Of a stretch of DNA of 64,000 nt, positions 1-7,487 are shown piece by piece. Made by a program: the position numbers and the translations under genes. The stretch lies in contig CANGOP010000014.1 of NCBI GenBank assembly GCA_947455595.1, positions 1-64,000 on the forward strand, read 5' to 3'. Origin of the DNA: Gammaproteobacteria bacterium. GTDB taxonomy: Bacteria > Pseudomonadota > Gammaproteobacteria > Steroidobacterales > Steroidobacteraceae. The first letter of the stretch is position 1. Every line of letters begins with the position of its first letter. The notes below the pieces were generated by a model, which was given only the letters and a program-made list of their open reading frames with translations, was not told where the DNA came from and made no database searches.

Positions 1-349
1 ACTGGTGCGGGTTCCTGCGAACGCCTGCGGACTTCGCCAGCCGCCCGAATTGGCCGTTCCGGGCCACATTCCACTCTCTCCTGGCCAGTCCTCGCTCCGA
101 CCTCGCTCCCTGGAACTGGCCCGAAGTCCACAAAGGCCGCAACGCAACATCCCTGACGGGATCGTGTCCGCTCCGGCTGATGGGCAGACGACGCCAACAT
201 TCGTCGACAAGGCTGTCGCGGATGCCTTCCGCGACTACCACCACAACCAGGCGATGCTACGAATCCTCTCCAAGTCAGCCAACCTCCAGACCGCGAGCCA
301 AGCTCGAAGACCTAAAATTGCGCGCCCGGTACGATTGACTTGACCAATT
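1..349. other. No recognisable gene; flank of an integrated element
   Basis: Open frames cross this stretch, but none gives a recognisable protein and none has a convincing ribosome binding site. The left edge carries one arm of a 17-bp exact inverted repeat whose partner lies at 567-583. The region may be the debris of another integrated element; this is inference. Confidence 0.4.
6..22. repeat. 17-bp inverted repeat, left arm
   Basis: TGCGGGTTCCTGCGAAC here is the exact reverse complement of 567-583. The two arms sit on either side of the att-like repeat at 350-390. An exact 17-bp inverted match within 600 bp is unlikely by chance, and such repeats are common as recombinase or excisionase arm sites; that role is inferred. 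Confidence 0.5.
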
Positions 350-390
350 GCGGACGCGGGTTCAATTCCGCAAATGGGAATCGAACTGGC
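350..390 (+). repeat. att-like direct repeat, copy 1 (T-arm-like)
   Basis: The sequence opens GCGGACGCGGGTTCAATTCCG, which resembles the 3' end of gammaproteobacterial tmRNA (GGACGCGGGTTC plus the T-arm). A 41-bp near-copy lies at 2831-2871 in the same orientation, and the two bracket a 2.4-kb segment holding the AlpA-like gene and hipBA. Within each copy, GTTC(A/G)ATTCC and GGAAT(C/T)GAAC form inverted arms around a 7-bp spacer, the layout of a tyrosine recombinase core site. The intact tmRNA or tRNA gene and the integrase are not in this window. Confidence 0.6.
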
Positions 391-672
391 GCCCTCAGTG
401 ATGCCCTGGACGGATGACCTCGATCAGGCAGAACTGGTAGGGTTGTAGGCAGATGGGGCTGGAATCCGCGGCTTTCCGCAGGAGTTCGCAGCGGTCGTAA
501 GGCGCTGAGTTACATAGGTTTGGCGCAGGGTTCCACCCCACCGAAACTCCGCAACTGTTCGATCCTGTTCGCAGGAACCCGCAGGAGTTCGAAATAGTCC
601 GCACGGCCAGACGGTAACTTGTTGATTTTGAACAACCCGCTTGATCAGTCCGCGCTTGTGGACTGCGGACTT
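391..672. other. Non-coding att-proximal region with short repeats
   Basis: No convincing gene is seen. It holds two direct copies of CCGCAGGAGTTCG (476-488 and 579-591), the right arm of the 17-bp inverted repeat (567-583), and the start of a motif GCGGACTTTCAATGTAGTC (665-683) that recurs in altered form at 3005-3021, downstream of the second att-like copy. The arrangement suggests integrase or excisionase arm sites, an inference from layout alone. Confidence 0.45.
567..583. repeat. 17-bp inverted repeat, right arm
   Basis: GTTCGCAGGAACCCGCA is the exact reverse complement of 6-22. It abuts the second copy of the CCGCAGGAGTTCG direct repeat (579-591). Confidence 0.5.
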
Positions 673-972
673 TCAATGTAGTCCATTACGGCCGTCGCGA
701 GCCACTTCATGTTGCAAAACGTCGGCACTTATCAATAACTGCCGACAAAACGGAACACAACAGCCAGCACTGGCTTGAGCCGTTGATGTCTTGGTCGACG
801 TCGCCAGGCACGACTCCTCGTAGGCTTCGATGTCGACCTGCCTGTACAGCACGCGCCCCTTCAGCTTCATGAATTTCGGCCCGATGCCTTCGCTGCGCCA
901 GCGTTCGAGGCAGGCCTCGCTGAGATGCCAGCGGGTGGCCAGTTGTTTTTGGTTGATGTGAACGACTTCCAT
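673..972 (-). CDS. AlpA/MerR-like helix-turn-helix regulator (possible excisionase)
   Basis: A protein of 99 residues. The N-terminal ~55 residues match the short winged-helix domain of AlpA-type phage regulators and helix-turn-helix excisionases: a QLATRWHLSEACLERWR helix-turn-helix followed by a wing (GPKFMKLKGRVLYRQVDIEAYEE). The C-terminal ~40 residues are not recognisable. The start at 972 is chosen because GGAGA precedes it by about 5 bp and the domain begins there; longer upstream frames lack support. It is divergent from hipBA, with 304 bp between the starts. The family usually controls excision or integrase expression, which fits the flanking att-like repeats. No integrase is visible, so it may now be an orphan. 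Confidence 0.7.
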   Translation of the reverse strand: MEVVHINQKQLATRWHLSEACLERWRSEGIGPKFMKLKGRVLYRQVDIEAYEESCLATSTKTSTAQASAGCCVPFCRQLLISADVLQHEVARDGRNGLH

Positions 973-1149
973 TTTGGTCTCCTTCCGAATGAGTTGGCAG
1001 GAGTCCATGAAGGCGCTGTTCCGCGCGTGAGCCAAGCGATATGTGGCGCTGATCCATTCGCCGCAAAGAAGAGGTCGTGGCGCAGTTCTGAAAACCGCGC
1101 CACATTGGGTGTAAATGGGTGTCAATTTGGAATTGAGAGCGGTTCATCA

Positions 1150-1265
1150 TTTCCCGATCGGGAAACAAAGGGCCGAATCATACACTAAGCACACCGAACA
1201 TTCCCGATCGGGAAATATCCCTTGCACTTAGTCCGGTTGTGCCCGATAATTTCCCGAACGGGAAA
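1150..1265. promoter_or_regulatory. Three palindromic operators at 50-bp spacing (HipB sites)
   Basis: TTTCCCGATCGGGAAA occurs at 1150-1165, TTCCCGATCGGGAAA at 1201-1215, and a one-base variant TTTCCCGAACGGGAAA at 1250-1265. The centres are exactly 50 bp apart. The last two bracket the hipBA promoter: the middle site lies just upstream of the -35 box and the third starts at the last base of the -10 box. HipB-family antitoxins bind palindromes upstream of their own operon, so autoregulation is expected. The first site lies toward the divergent AlpA-like gene and might help control it. Confidence 0.8.
1222..1250 (+). promoter_or_regulatory. Sigma-70 promoter of hipBA
   Basis: TTGCAC (1222-1227) and GATAAT (1245-1250) are separated by 17 bp, a near-consensus housekeeping promoter. 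The predicted start site falls inside the third palindrome, so bound HipB would block RNA polymerase directly. Confidence 0.75.
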
Positions 1266-1276
1266 CTGAGCAAGCC

Positions 1277-1537
1277 ATGACATCCATTCGATCTCCTCAA
1301 CAACTAGGGCGTGCACTGCGTGCCGCTCGCAAGCAGCTCGGGCTGACCCAGCCCCAGTTGGCGCTGGCGGCTGGGGTGGGTGTGCGCTTCATTGTCGACC
1401 TTGAAGCAGGCAAGCCAACCTTGCGGCTGGAAAACGTGCTGCGGGTCATTGATGCCCTGGGCGGTGAAGTCCAGTTGAGCGGATTGCCATCAGTTGCGTC
1501 CGACGATCAACGAGAGGATGGCAGCCATGGCACATGA
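1277..1537 (+). CDS. hipB: HipB-type antitoxin, XRE-family repressor
   Basis: A protein of 86 residues with one Cro/C1-type helix-turn-helix at residues ~8-62 (LGRALRAARKQLGLTQPQLA, then the recognition helix region GVGVRFIVDLEAGKPT). This length and layout are normal for HipB, the antitoxin that dimerises, binds the operon promoter and sequesters HipA kinase. The charged tail (DDQREDG) may be the flexible C-terminus seen in the family. It overlaps hipA by 11 bp, so translation is coupled. Three palindromes upstream are the likely binding sites. Confidence 0.9.
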   Translation: MTSIRSPQQLGRALRAARKQLGLTQPQLALAAGVGVRFIVDLEAGKPTLRLENVLRVIDALGGEVQLSGLPSVASDDQREDGSHGT

Positions 1538-2822
1538 GCTGGACGTCTGGCTTTTCGCAGATCGTGTCGGCACGTTGGCGCTGGTCGATGGGCGGCTAAA
1601 CTTTTGCTACGCACCCGGTTGGCTGTCACACAAAGACGCCTTTGCCTTGTCCGCCTCGCTGCCCCTGCAAGCAGAGCCGTTCGATGATCGCAAAACGCGT
1701 CCCTTCTTTGCTGGTCTTCTACCCGAAGGGCAGATGCGCCGCCTGATTGCGCAGCAGTTCCAAGTCTCGGGCCAGAACGACTTTGCGCTGCTGGACCACA
1801 TCGGTGGCGAATGCGCCGGAGCCGTGACGTTCCTTGAGCCGGGGCAGGCTTTACCTGTGCCGACCCACAGCGATGACGTTCAATGGCTGAGGGACGACGA
1901 GGTCGTTGCCATCCTGGATGAATTGCCGCGTCGCCCCATGCTGGCAGGCAAAGACGGCTTGCGGCTTTCTTTGGCTGGAGCCCAAGACAAGCTGCCAGTG
2001 GTTTTCGATGGTGCGCGCATCGGGCTGCCTCTCAATGGCACGCCGAGCTCGCACATCCTGAAACCGGCCATCCACGCTGTTGAAGACAGCGTGATCAACG
2101 AAGGATTTTGCATGGCACTGGCTGAGGCCATGCAGCTCAAGCCCGCAAAATCAAAAGTTCACCAGGTATTGGATCGCTCCTTTCTACTGGTTGAGCGCTA
2201 CGATCGACTGATCGATGCCCAGGGGCACCGGCAACGGCTTCATCAAGAGGACTTTTGCCAAGCACTGGGCGTGGTGCCGGAAATGAAATATCAGAATGAA
2301 GGTGGCCCGGATCTGGCGCAGTGTTTTGATCTGGTACGCAGTTCGACGCGCCCCAGTGCGCCGCAGGTTCTGCGACTGCTCGACTACGTGATCTTCAATG
2401 CGCTGATCGGCAATCATGATGCGCACGCCAAGAATTTCTCTCTGCTGTACTCAGGCAAGGCCCCCGTTCTGGCACCGTTTTACGACACGCTGTCGACGGC
2501 GGTGTATCCAACCCTGACGCAGAAGATGGCGATGAAAATCGGCAGCAAGTACAAGTTCAGCGAAGTTCAGGCACGCCACTGGGAGCAGTTCTCTGAAGGC
2601 GTCGGCTTTACCAAGGCGCAGGCCAAACGACGCATTCTGGAGTTGGCAAAGTTACTGCCTGCAACGGCGCGCAAGCTCCAATCTGACCCCGTACACAGTT
2701 TTGGCGGCAATGCCGTGGTTGAGCAAATCAATACCTTGATTGAACAACGCTGCGCCCTGACGATTCGGAGGCTCACCGACCCCGCTGCCGACAATGACGC
2801 AGCCGCCGAGCTCTCCGTTTGA
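1527..2822 (+). CDS. hipA: HipA-type serine/threonine kinase toxin
   Basis: A protein of 431 residues. Its family (HipA kinases) phosphorylates an aminoacyl-tRNA synthetase, GltX in E. coli, which stops translation and induces dormancy. The N-terminal HipA domain covers ~1-105. The kinase part has the SLAGAQDK loop (148-155; Ser148 is the likely autophosphorylation site), the catalytic GNHDAHAKN (295-303; Asp298) and the metal-binding Asp320 in APFYDTLS. All key residues are present, so the toxin looks active. ATG 1527 is preferred because GAGAGG lies 9 bp upstream; an in-frame ATG at 1518 is possible. Base composition is slightly less GC-rich than later genes, in keeping with a mobile cassette. 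Confidence 0.92.
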   Translation: MAHELDVWLFADRVGTLALVDGRLNFCYAPGWLSHKDAFALSASLPLQAEPFDDRKTRPFFAGLLPEGQMRRLIAQQFQVSGQNDFALLDHIGGECAGAVTFLEPGQALPVPTHSDDVQWLRDDEVVAILDELPRRPMLAGKDGLRLSLAGAQDKLPVVFDGARIGLPLNGTPSSHILKPAIHAVEDSVINEGFCMALAEAMQLKPAKSKVHQVLDRSFLLVERYDRLIDAQGHRQRLHQEDFCQALGVVPEMKYQNEGGPDLAQCFDLVRSSTRPSAPQVLRLLDYVIFNALIGNHDAHAKNFSLLYSGKAPVLAPFYDTLSTAVYPTLTQKMAMKIGSKYKFSEVQARHWEQFSEGVGFTKAQAKRRILELAKLLPATARKLQSDPVHSFGGNAVVEQINTLIEQRCALTIRRLTDPAADNDAAAELSV

Positions 2823-2830
2823 ACCACCAT

Positions 2831-2871
2831 GCGGACGCGGGTTCGATTCCGTGTTTGGGAATTGAACTGGC
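2831..2871 (+). repeat. att-like direct repeat, copy 2 (T-arm-like)
   Basis: GCGGACGCGGGTTCGATTCCG followed by GTTTGGGAATTGAACTGG copies 350-390 with few mismatches. It starts 8 bp after the hipA stop, so hipBA and the AlpA-like gene lie exactly between the two copies. The outer arms match copy 1 but the 7-bp centre differs (gcaaatg against gtgtttg), which suggests either different donors or decay of the crossover. Confidence 0.6.
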
Positions 2872-3004
2872 CCTGAAAAGCAGATGGGTTTGATGCACCT
2901 TTCCGGCGACCAGCCCAGCTAGAAAACCCGCTTGCAGGTCTACAATCGGACAGGCTTTTCGATGGAGTTCGCAATGGTTCGCAGCAGCCCGCAGCGCTTC
3001 GATT

Positions 3005-3021
3005 GCGTACTTTCAATAGTC
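3005..3021 (+). repeat. Diverged copy of the 665-683 motif
   Basis: GCGTACTTTCAATAGTC here matches GCGGACTTTCAATGTAGTC at 665-683 apart from one change and a 2-bp deletion. Together with the related stretches before it (GGAGTTCGCA near 2963), it indicates that more than the att core is duplicated on each side of the cassette. Confidence 0.4.
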
Positions 3022-3083
3022 GTTTGGTGCGGGGTGCTGCCCCACCACCAACATCGCTTCCACGGACGTCCGAGGAAGTCTCT

Positions 3084-3110
3084 AAACCCGCTGAATTAGC
3101 GGGTTTTTTT
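3084..3110. terminator. Rho-independent terminator, effective mainly on the plus strand
   Basis: AAACCCGCT, loop GAATT and AGCGGGTTT form a 9-bp stem followed by a T run on the plus strand. It can end transcripts coming from hipBA or from the att region. On the minus strand it lies 12 bp past the photolyase stop and is followed by only three T residues, so it may also serve that operon weakly. Confidence 0.85.
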
Positions 3111-3121
3111 ATTCCACAAAC

Positions 3122-4687
3122 TCAATCTTCCCCGGCCATCAGATCTAGGCTGAAACCGAACTGTTCGGGTGCGTTAGCCTTTCCGCGAGCCGAGGCGCGA
3201 GCCCTGCGCGTCCCGTCATCCTCCATCCGTCGCCGTCGACTGCCGTGCTTGCGGAACACCTCATGCGCGGCATCGCGATAGCCCGCTTCACTGCGGGCTG
3301 CTGTCAGCCGAGCACGCGCCTCCCGCGCAGCAACCGTGGGATCCACGATGGGGGGTGGGTAGTTCAGTGTAGAGCAACGATCGGATAGCCACGGTGTCTG
3401 CAGCACCGCCAGTGGCAGATCAGCAACCTCCGGCACCCAACGCCGGGTAAAACGACCGTCTGGGTCTTGGTCGAGCCCCTGCTTGACTGGATTGTAGATA
3501 CGCGGTGTGTTGATACCCGTCTGCCCTGATTGCATCTGCACTTGGGGCCAATGAATGCCCGGCTCGTAATCCGTGAACAACCGAGCCAATCGCTCGCCGC
3601 TGCGGCGCCAATCCAGGTTGAGGTGGTAACTCGCGAACGACTGGACCATCGCTCGCATACGGAAGTTCAGCCAACCGGTTGCAATCAAGCTGCGCATACA
3701 GGCATCCACGAAGGGCAGACCCGTGCGCCCCTCTGCCCACGCGAGAAGCTTCGGATCGTCCGGCGGAGTCTCTACCCGTAACGACTCGTGGACCGGATGA
3801 AAGGCGCGCGTCTCTAAGTCGGGCTGGCTTTCGAGTTTCTGCATGAAGTGTCCACGCCAGTGCAGGCGGGAGATCAGGCTATCAATCGCAGTGATCGGGA
3901 CCGGGCGCTCCGCCATCGGAAGTTCAAGGTAGCTATCCCGTACGGTGGTCAGTCGCTGCATGACTTCCCGCACTGACACAGCACCCGTCGCCAAGGGAAC
4001 TGAGAGGCGCGAGCAAACCTTCGCTGCTGAGAGTGGACTCGACATGCCGCGGCGGTAATTTGCTCCCCGACCGGCGAGGAAGCTCTCGATCAGCGACAGA
4101 GCGACTGTTCGGGTACCGAGCTGCGGCATGGCGCAGCCATCCTCTGAGAGACCCAGATCATTCGCCGATGGCAGCGGTACTGTTTTCGCCCGCGCAACGG
4201 GGATGAGATGGGTGGGTTCCGGCACGACAAGGCCGCCAGCGAAGCGTGCAAATCGGGCTGCCCACCGATCGCGAGCCCCCTCTCCGAAGCCACGCAGCAC
4301 ACCGGTTTGCGTGACCTCGAGGCAGTCGATACCCGCACCCCGACAGAAGGCACTGACGGCACGATCCCGCTCAAATGTCCAAAGATTACCGGTCTCCTCA
4401 TGCGCGAGAAGGCGCTGAATCCCCACGGCCCGATGGATTTTTTCTAACACCTCGACCACTGAACCGGTACGGACGATCAAGGGTGCGCCGAGCGTAGCGA
4501 GGCGTTCGGACAACTCCGCCAGCGCACTGCGATGAGCGAGCCACTGACGACGGGAGACGTCAGGCAGTTGCCAATAGTCCGGTTCGACCACATAGAGTGG
4601 CAGCATCGGCCCTGCCACCGCCGCCGTCGCGAGCGGGACATGGTCTACGGTGCGCAAATCGCGCTTGTACCAGACAACCTGAATCAC
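3122..4687 (-). CDS. Cryptochrome/photolyase family protein (FAD-binding)
   Basis: A protein of 521 residues with the two family parts: an N-terminal alpha/beta antenna domain (VVWYKRDLRTVDHVPL near the start) and a C-terminal helical FAD domain (TGLPFVDACMRSLIATGWLNFRMR, LFTDYEPGIHWPQ, MQSGQTGINTPRIYNP). The family repairs UV pyrimidine dimers or senses blue light using FADH-. It differs clearly from the neighbouring DASH protein and fits the branch of bacterial photolyase-like proteins with a long N-terminal half; the exact substrate is not evident. The GTG at 4687 is preferred because it makes a GTGA overlap with the upstream stop; an in-frame TTG 30 bp upstream is possible. It is the second gene of a light-response operon. 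Confidence 0.85.
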   Translation of the reverse strand: MIQVVWYKRDLRTVDHVPLATAAVAGPMLPLYVVEPDYWQLPDVSRRQWLAHRSALAELSERLATLGAPLIVRTGSVVEVLEKIHRAVGIQRLLAHEETGNLWTFERDRAVSAFCRGAGIDCLEVTQTGVLRGFGEGARDRWAARFARFAGGLVVPEPTHLIPVARAKTVPLPSANDLGLSEDGCAMPQLGTRTVALSLIESFLAGRGANYRRGMSSPLSAAKVCSRLSVPLATGAVSVREVMQRLTTVRDSYLELPMAERPVPITAIDSLISRLHWRGHFMQKLESQPDLETRAFHPVHESLRVETPPDDPKLLAWAEGRTGLPFVDACMRSLIATGWLNFRMRAMVQSFASYHLNLDWRRSGERLARLFTDYEPGIHWPQVQMQSGQTGINTPRIYNPVKQGLDQDPDGRFTRRWVPEVADLPLAVLQTPWLSDRCSTLNYPPPIVDPTVAAREARARLTAARSEAGYRDAAHEVFRKHGSRRRRMEDDGTRRARASARGKANAPEQFGFSLDLMAGED

Positions 4688-5988
4688 GACGCCTCGCCCT
4701 GCCTCAGCGTCCCCCAAAGAGTCCGATAGGCGCCGTCTCTATCGTAAGCAGCGGCTTGTTGGTCCGGATCAAATCGACGCCCCTGACGGGGATCCGCGCC
4801 TCGCCCGGCGATGTAGAGCCAATTCCCGTGATTACTGCAAACGTCATAATCAATCAGACGTGACTCAAACCATGCGGCACCCGCCCGCCAATCGCAGGCG
4901 AGGTCATGCACAAGGTAACTCGCCACCACCTGTCGCAGGCGATTGGAGAGGTAACCCGTGGCCATCAGTTCCCGCATTCCGGCATCCACGAACGGCTGAC
5001 CCGTCGTCCCGTTGCACCAGCGAAGAAAGGCCTCCGGGTCATGCGCAGGTACGCCGAGCTTGCTTAAGCCTTCCGCCGAAAACAGCCGAGCCCCATGCCG
5101 CTGGCTGCAGAATCGAAAAAAATCCCGCCACAACAATTCGAACCAAATCCAGTACGACCCATCACTCGCGCCAAATTCAGCTTCGTGCGACCTGAGCGCC
5201 GCGAAGACTGTGCGGGGCGAAAGCGCACCGGTCGCGAGCCACGGAGAGAACTTGGTCGAATAGTCCGTTCCGGTCAACCCATTCCGAGACGCCTTGTACG
5301 TCGCGGGCAGACCTGAGCGGAAATAGCGCGTTAGGTGAACTAACGCGGCCGACTCCGCACCGTAAAAACGCGGATCGCCGAAAGGAAACGAAGCGGTGTC
5401 CGATGGTACGTCTGGGGATGCCGGCATGCGGGGTGGACCGAAAGGCTCAGAAAACGCAGGCGCCCTCGGTAAAACGAACGGCGCGGCTAGCGGTTGCTGC
5501 GGCAGGACGCCCGCGCGCTCAACCGCCTGGCGAAAGGCGGTGAATACTTGGGGCAAACGATCGATGTCAAAAGGCAAGTCGTGTGGGTGGATCATCGTGG
5601 ACTGCCAGGTCGGCCGTACCTCCAGACCCGCCGCCATGAGCGCTTGAAGTTCGGCCCGTTCATACGGCGCGGGAATATCCTCACAATAAACTCGCCTAGC
5701 GCCGACACTACCCGCAAGGTCTATCAACACCGTGACCGCCGCGCCGTCCACCTGCAGCAAAGACCCACCCTTCTCCGCGATGGCGCCTGCCAACCCGTCT
5801 ACCGCACCGTCGCGAAAACCGCGTCTGAGCGAACTCCAACGGGGAAAGTTCCATCGCGTCGAGGTCGCCTCATCGGCGTTGCGGACATAGACCAGCGTCA
5901 GCTCATCCGCTTCCCGGCAGGCGCGATCGAGCGCCGGATTGTCTGTCAGACGAAGATCATTGCGGAACCAGTAGACAGCGGCAGTCAT
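4684..5988 (-). CDS. Cryptochrome DASH / deoxyribodipyrimidine photolyase
   Basis: A protein of 434 residues. It has the photolyase N-terminus (YWFRNDLRLTDNPAL) and C-terminal DASH-type motifs: NGLTGTDYSTKFSPWLATG, WFELLWRDFFRF, TGQPFVDAGMRELMATGYLSNR and DYDVCSNHGNWLYIAGRG. DASH proteins bind FAD and MTHF and repair cyclobutane dimers in single-stranded DNA, sometimes also acting in light signalling. The ATG at 5988 gives the canonical N-terminus; an ATG at 6045 would add 19 unmatched residues. No strong ribosome binding site is seen at either. It is the first gene of a two-gene operon with a GTGA overlap into the next photolyase. Confidence 0.9.
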   Translation of the reverse strand: MTAAVYWFRNDLRLTDNPALDRACREADELTLVYVRNADEATSTRWNFPRWSSLRRGFRDGAVDGLAGAIAEKGGSLLQVDGAAVTVLIDLAGSVGARRVYCEDIPAPYERAELQALMAAGLEVRPTWQSTMIHPHDLPFDIDRLPQVFTAFRQAVERAGVLPQQPLAAPFVLPRAPAFSEPFGPPRMPASPDVPSDTASFPFGDPRFYGAESAALVHLTRYFRSGLPATYKASRNGLTGTDYSTKFSPWLATGALSPRTVFAALRSHEAEFGASDGSYWIWFELLWRDFFRFCSQRHGARLFSAEGLSKLGVPAHDPEAFLRWCNGTTGQPFVDAGMRELMATGYLSNRLRQVVASYLVHDLACDWRAGAAWFESRLIDYDVCSNHGNWLYIAGRGADPRQGRRFDPDQQAAAYDRDGAYRTLWGTLRQGEAS

Positions 5989-6439
5989 GTGCTGGGCCGT
6001 CGCATCACAACATTCAGCCGTGGCTCGCCGGTTAACCGACACCATTCAGGTAACGCGCCGCTCCATTGCTCAGTATTACGGCGCAGCGACTGCGTCAGAC
6101 GTTGTCCCGCAGAAAACCGTGTATCGCTGCTCGGTGCATTGCCAATCACCGCGACGTCCCCTGATTGTCCTGACGAAAGAACGTTGTCATCCGCACGTAC
6201 GCAGAGATCGCATACCGACCGTCGGCATTAGAACTGTAGCAGAGAGTCGAAGTTAGCCGCTTATTCGCGCGCAGGCCGACGCCTCAGATCGCTTGCGTAC
6301 TGGACGCAACGCAAACTGAACCGTTTTGGCCATGCGCCAGAACCCTCGTGAGTTCATATTTGATGGTCAGACGGATCGGACCAAGGAGCGACCGATCACA
6401 ACCGAAGTGAGGCTTTGAAGAGCCAGCAAAGACCCGGAT
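5989..6439. other. Intergenic region upstream of the photolyase operon; no gene seen
   Basis: It separates the cryptochrome-DASH start from the 3' end of the response regulator, both on the minus strand. It must hold the photolyase promoter. A weak candidate on the minus strand has TAATAC as -10 (near 6073-6078) with a poor -35. No repeat, RNA gene or strong hairpin was found. Confidence 0.4.
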
Positions 6440-7243
6440 TTAGACCGCGCGTATCCCCATCGGACTGTAACCGTTGACCGCAACATTTGGTTGCCACGAG
6501 GGTCTCGGCGCTGGCTTCACCGTTGGATCTTCGGACAAGCAGTACCCCAAATTTCGGACGCAGGCGATACGCGCCCTGCCCTCTGTCAACCTCGAGAGCT
6601 TGTGATTAATCGCCGAGATGCGCACGTCAAGCCGTCGATCATTCGGCTCCAGTTCATCCCGCCAGGCCGCCGCAAAGAGCTCGCTGCGCGAGATGCGTTC
6701 TCCCTGTGAACGTGCCAGAGCCGCCACAATCCGCGCTTCGAGGTGCCCCAGCTGTATCATTCCGGAAGGTGCGATCAACTGTCGACGGGGTACGTGCAAC
6801 TGCACCTCGCCAATCAGTGAGATCAGGCCCGGAGACGGATAGAGCGCGCGTGCCAACTGGCACGCGCGGCGTGTGCGAGCCCGAACCAAGTCAGTCGCGT
6901 CGCCCCGATAGATACTATCCAACGCACCCAACGTCAGTGCCGCGCTCGTATCGAGATGCCCGCCGTCGTTCTCCAACACACCATCCCGCGTTGAACAGAT
7001 CACGAGAAAGGGCGACGGGATCTCTGTGATCAGATGGCGCAACCGACGCCTTGGATCTAAACCGAGGCAAGTGTCCGACACCACGACCAACGATGGCTCG
7101 TATTGGCGAATTCGTGACAGGCCACATTCGCCTATGACGAGGTGCCCGGCAACGTCGACTTCTCGCAACGCTTGAAGCAAAACGCCGAACACGCGCCGAT
7201 CCTGATCGATAACGAGAACAGTTCGTTCCATTTGTCTACTCAT
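6440..7243 (-). CDS. Atypical OmpR/PhoB-family response regulator
   Basis: A protein of 267 residues. Residues ~7-125 look like a weak receiver domain: Asp13 and Asp15 form the acidic pocket and Asp57 (VVVSDTCLG) is the possible phosphorylation site, but the conserved Lys is not found. Residues ~142-237 form an OmpR-type winged helix (LGHLEARIVAALARSQGERI, RRLDVRISAINHKLSRL, ACVRNLGYCL). The tail is Pro-rich and unmatched. No sensor kinase lies nearby. The divergent neighbour across 244 AT-rich bp is a YadA-type adhesin, an obvious candidate target. The start may be ATG 7243 or the ATG 12 bp downstream. Confidence 0.78.
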   Translation of the reverse strand: MSRQMERTVLVIDQDRRVFGVLLQALREVDVAGHLVIGECGLSRIRQYEPSLVVVSDTCLGLDPRRRLRHLITEIPSPFLVICSTRDGVLENDGGHLDTSAALTLGALDSIYRGDATDLVRARTRRACQLARALYPSPGLISLIGEVQLHVPRRQLIAPSGMIQLGHLEARIVAALARSQGERISRSELFAAAWRDELEPNDRRLDVRISAINHKLSRLTEGRARIACVRNLGYCLSEDPTVKPAPRPSWQPNVAVNGYSPMGIRAV

Positions 7244-7410
7244 TTAGACCATTTCGGACCGAGCACAGCTAACGTCATGTCAGCCTTTTACACACTGTTA
7301 CGCAACTTTAACTCGCAATGCAATCTGTATTTTCAACGCGACAGAAGTACAAGTCTCGTCTTCATCTGTAAGCAACGTTACAAATGGATACATTGCAAAA
7401 ATGCGGAATT

Positions 7411-7477
7411 CCTAGACTGAAACGGCAATCGATTTGGCCAATAGCCGTCATTGCTTTTGGAAAAAACAATGTCTAGG
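7411..7477 (+). promoter_or_regulatory. Inverted repeat that may cover the adhesin ribosome binding site
   Basis: CCTAGAC (7411-7417) can pair with GTCTAGG (7471-7477), extended by one T-A pair. The right arm contains the first bases of the Shine-Dalgarno AGGAGA (7475-7480) of the adhesin at 7488. Folding would occlude the ribosome binding site. The loop is ~53 nt, so a helper structure, an RNA chaperone or a trans-acting RNA would probably be involved. The surrounding leader is unusually AT-rich for this window. Confidence 0.35.
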
Positions 7478-7487
7478 AGAGACTGAC

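Noticed and set aside
5..343. 112-codon open frame at the left edge
   Set aside because: Low-complexity Pro/Arg/Ser-rich composition, no family match and no ribosome binding site; it overlaps repeats.
707..1168. Open frame opposite hipBA on the minus strand, overlapping the AlpA-like gene
   Set aside because: Its translation is a frame shadow of the AlpA-like gene and it crosses the first operator.
350..3060. Idea that a complete tmRNA or tRNA gene is present
   Set aside because: Only the T-arm-like end is seen; no acceptor stem, anticodon or tag-coding part could be found.
5494..6231. Long plus-strand frame across the cryptochrome-DASH gene
   Set aside because: It is antisense to a clearly conserved gene and the product is Arg-rich with no motif.
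7290..7320. Possible OmpR-type direct repeats (TTACGCAA, TTAACTCGCAA)
   Set aside because: The spacing and match are too loose to call a binding site.
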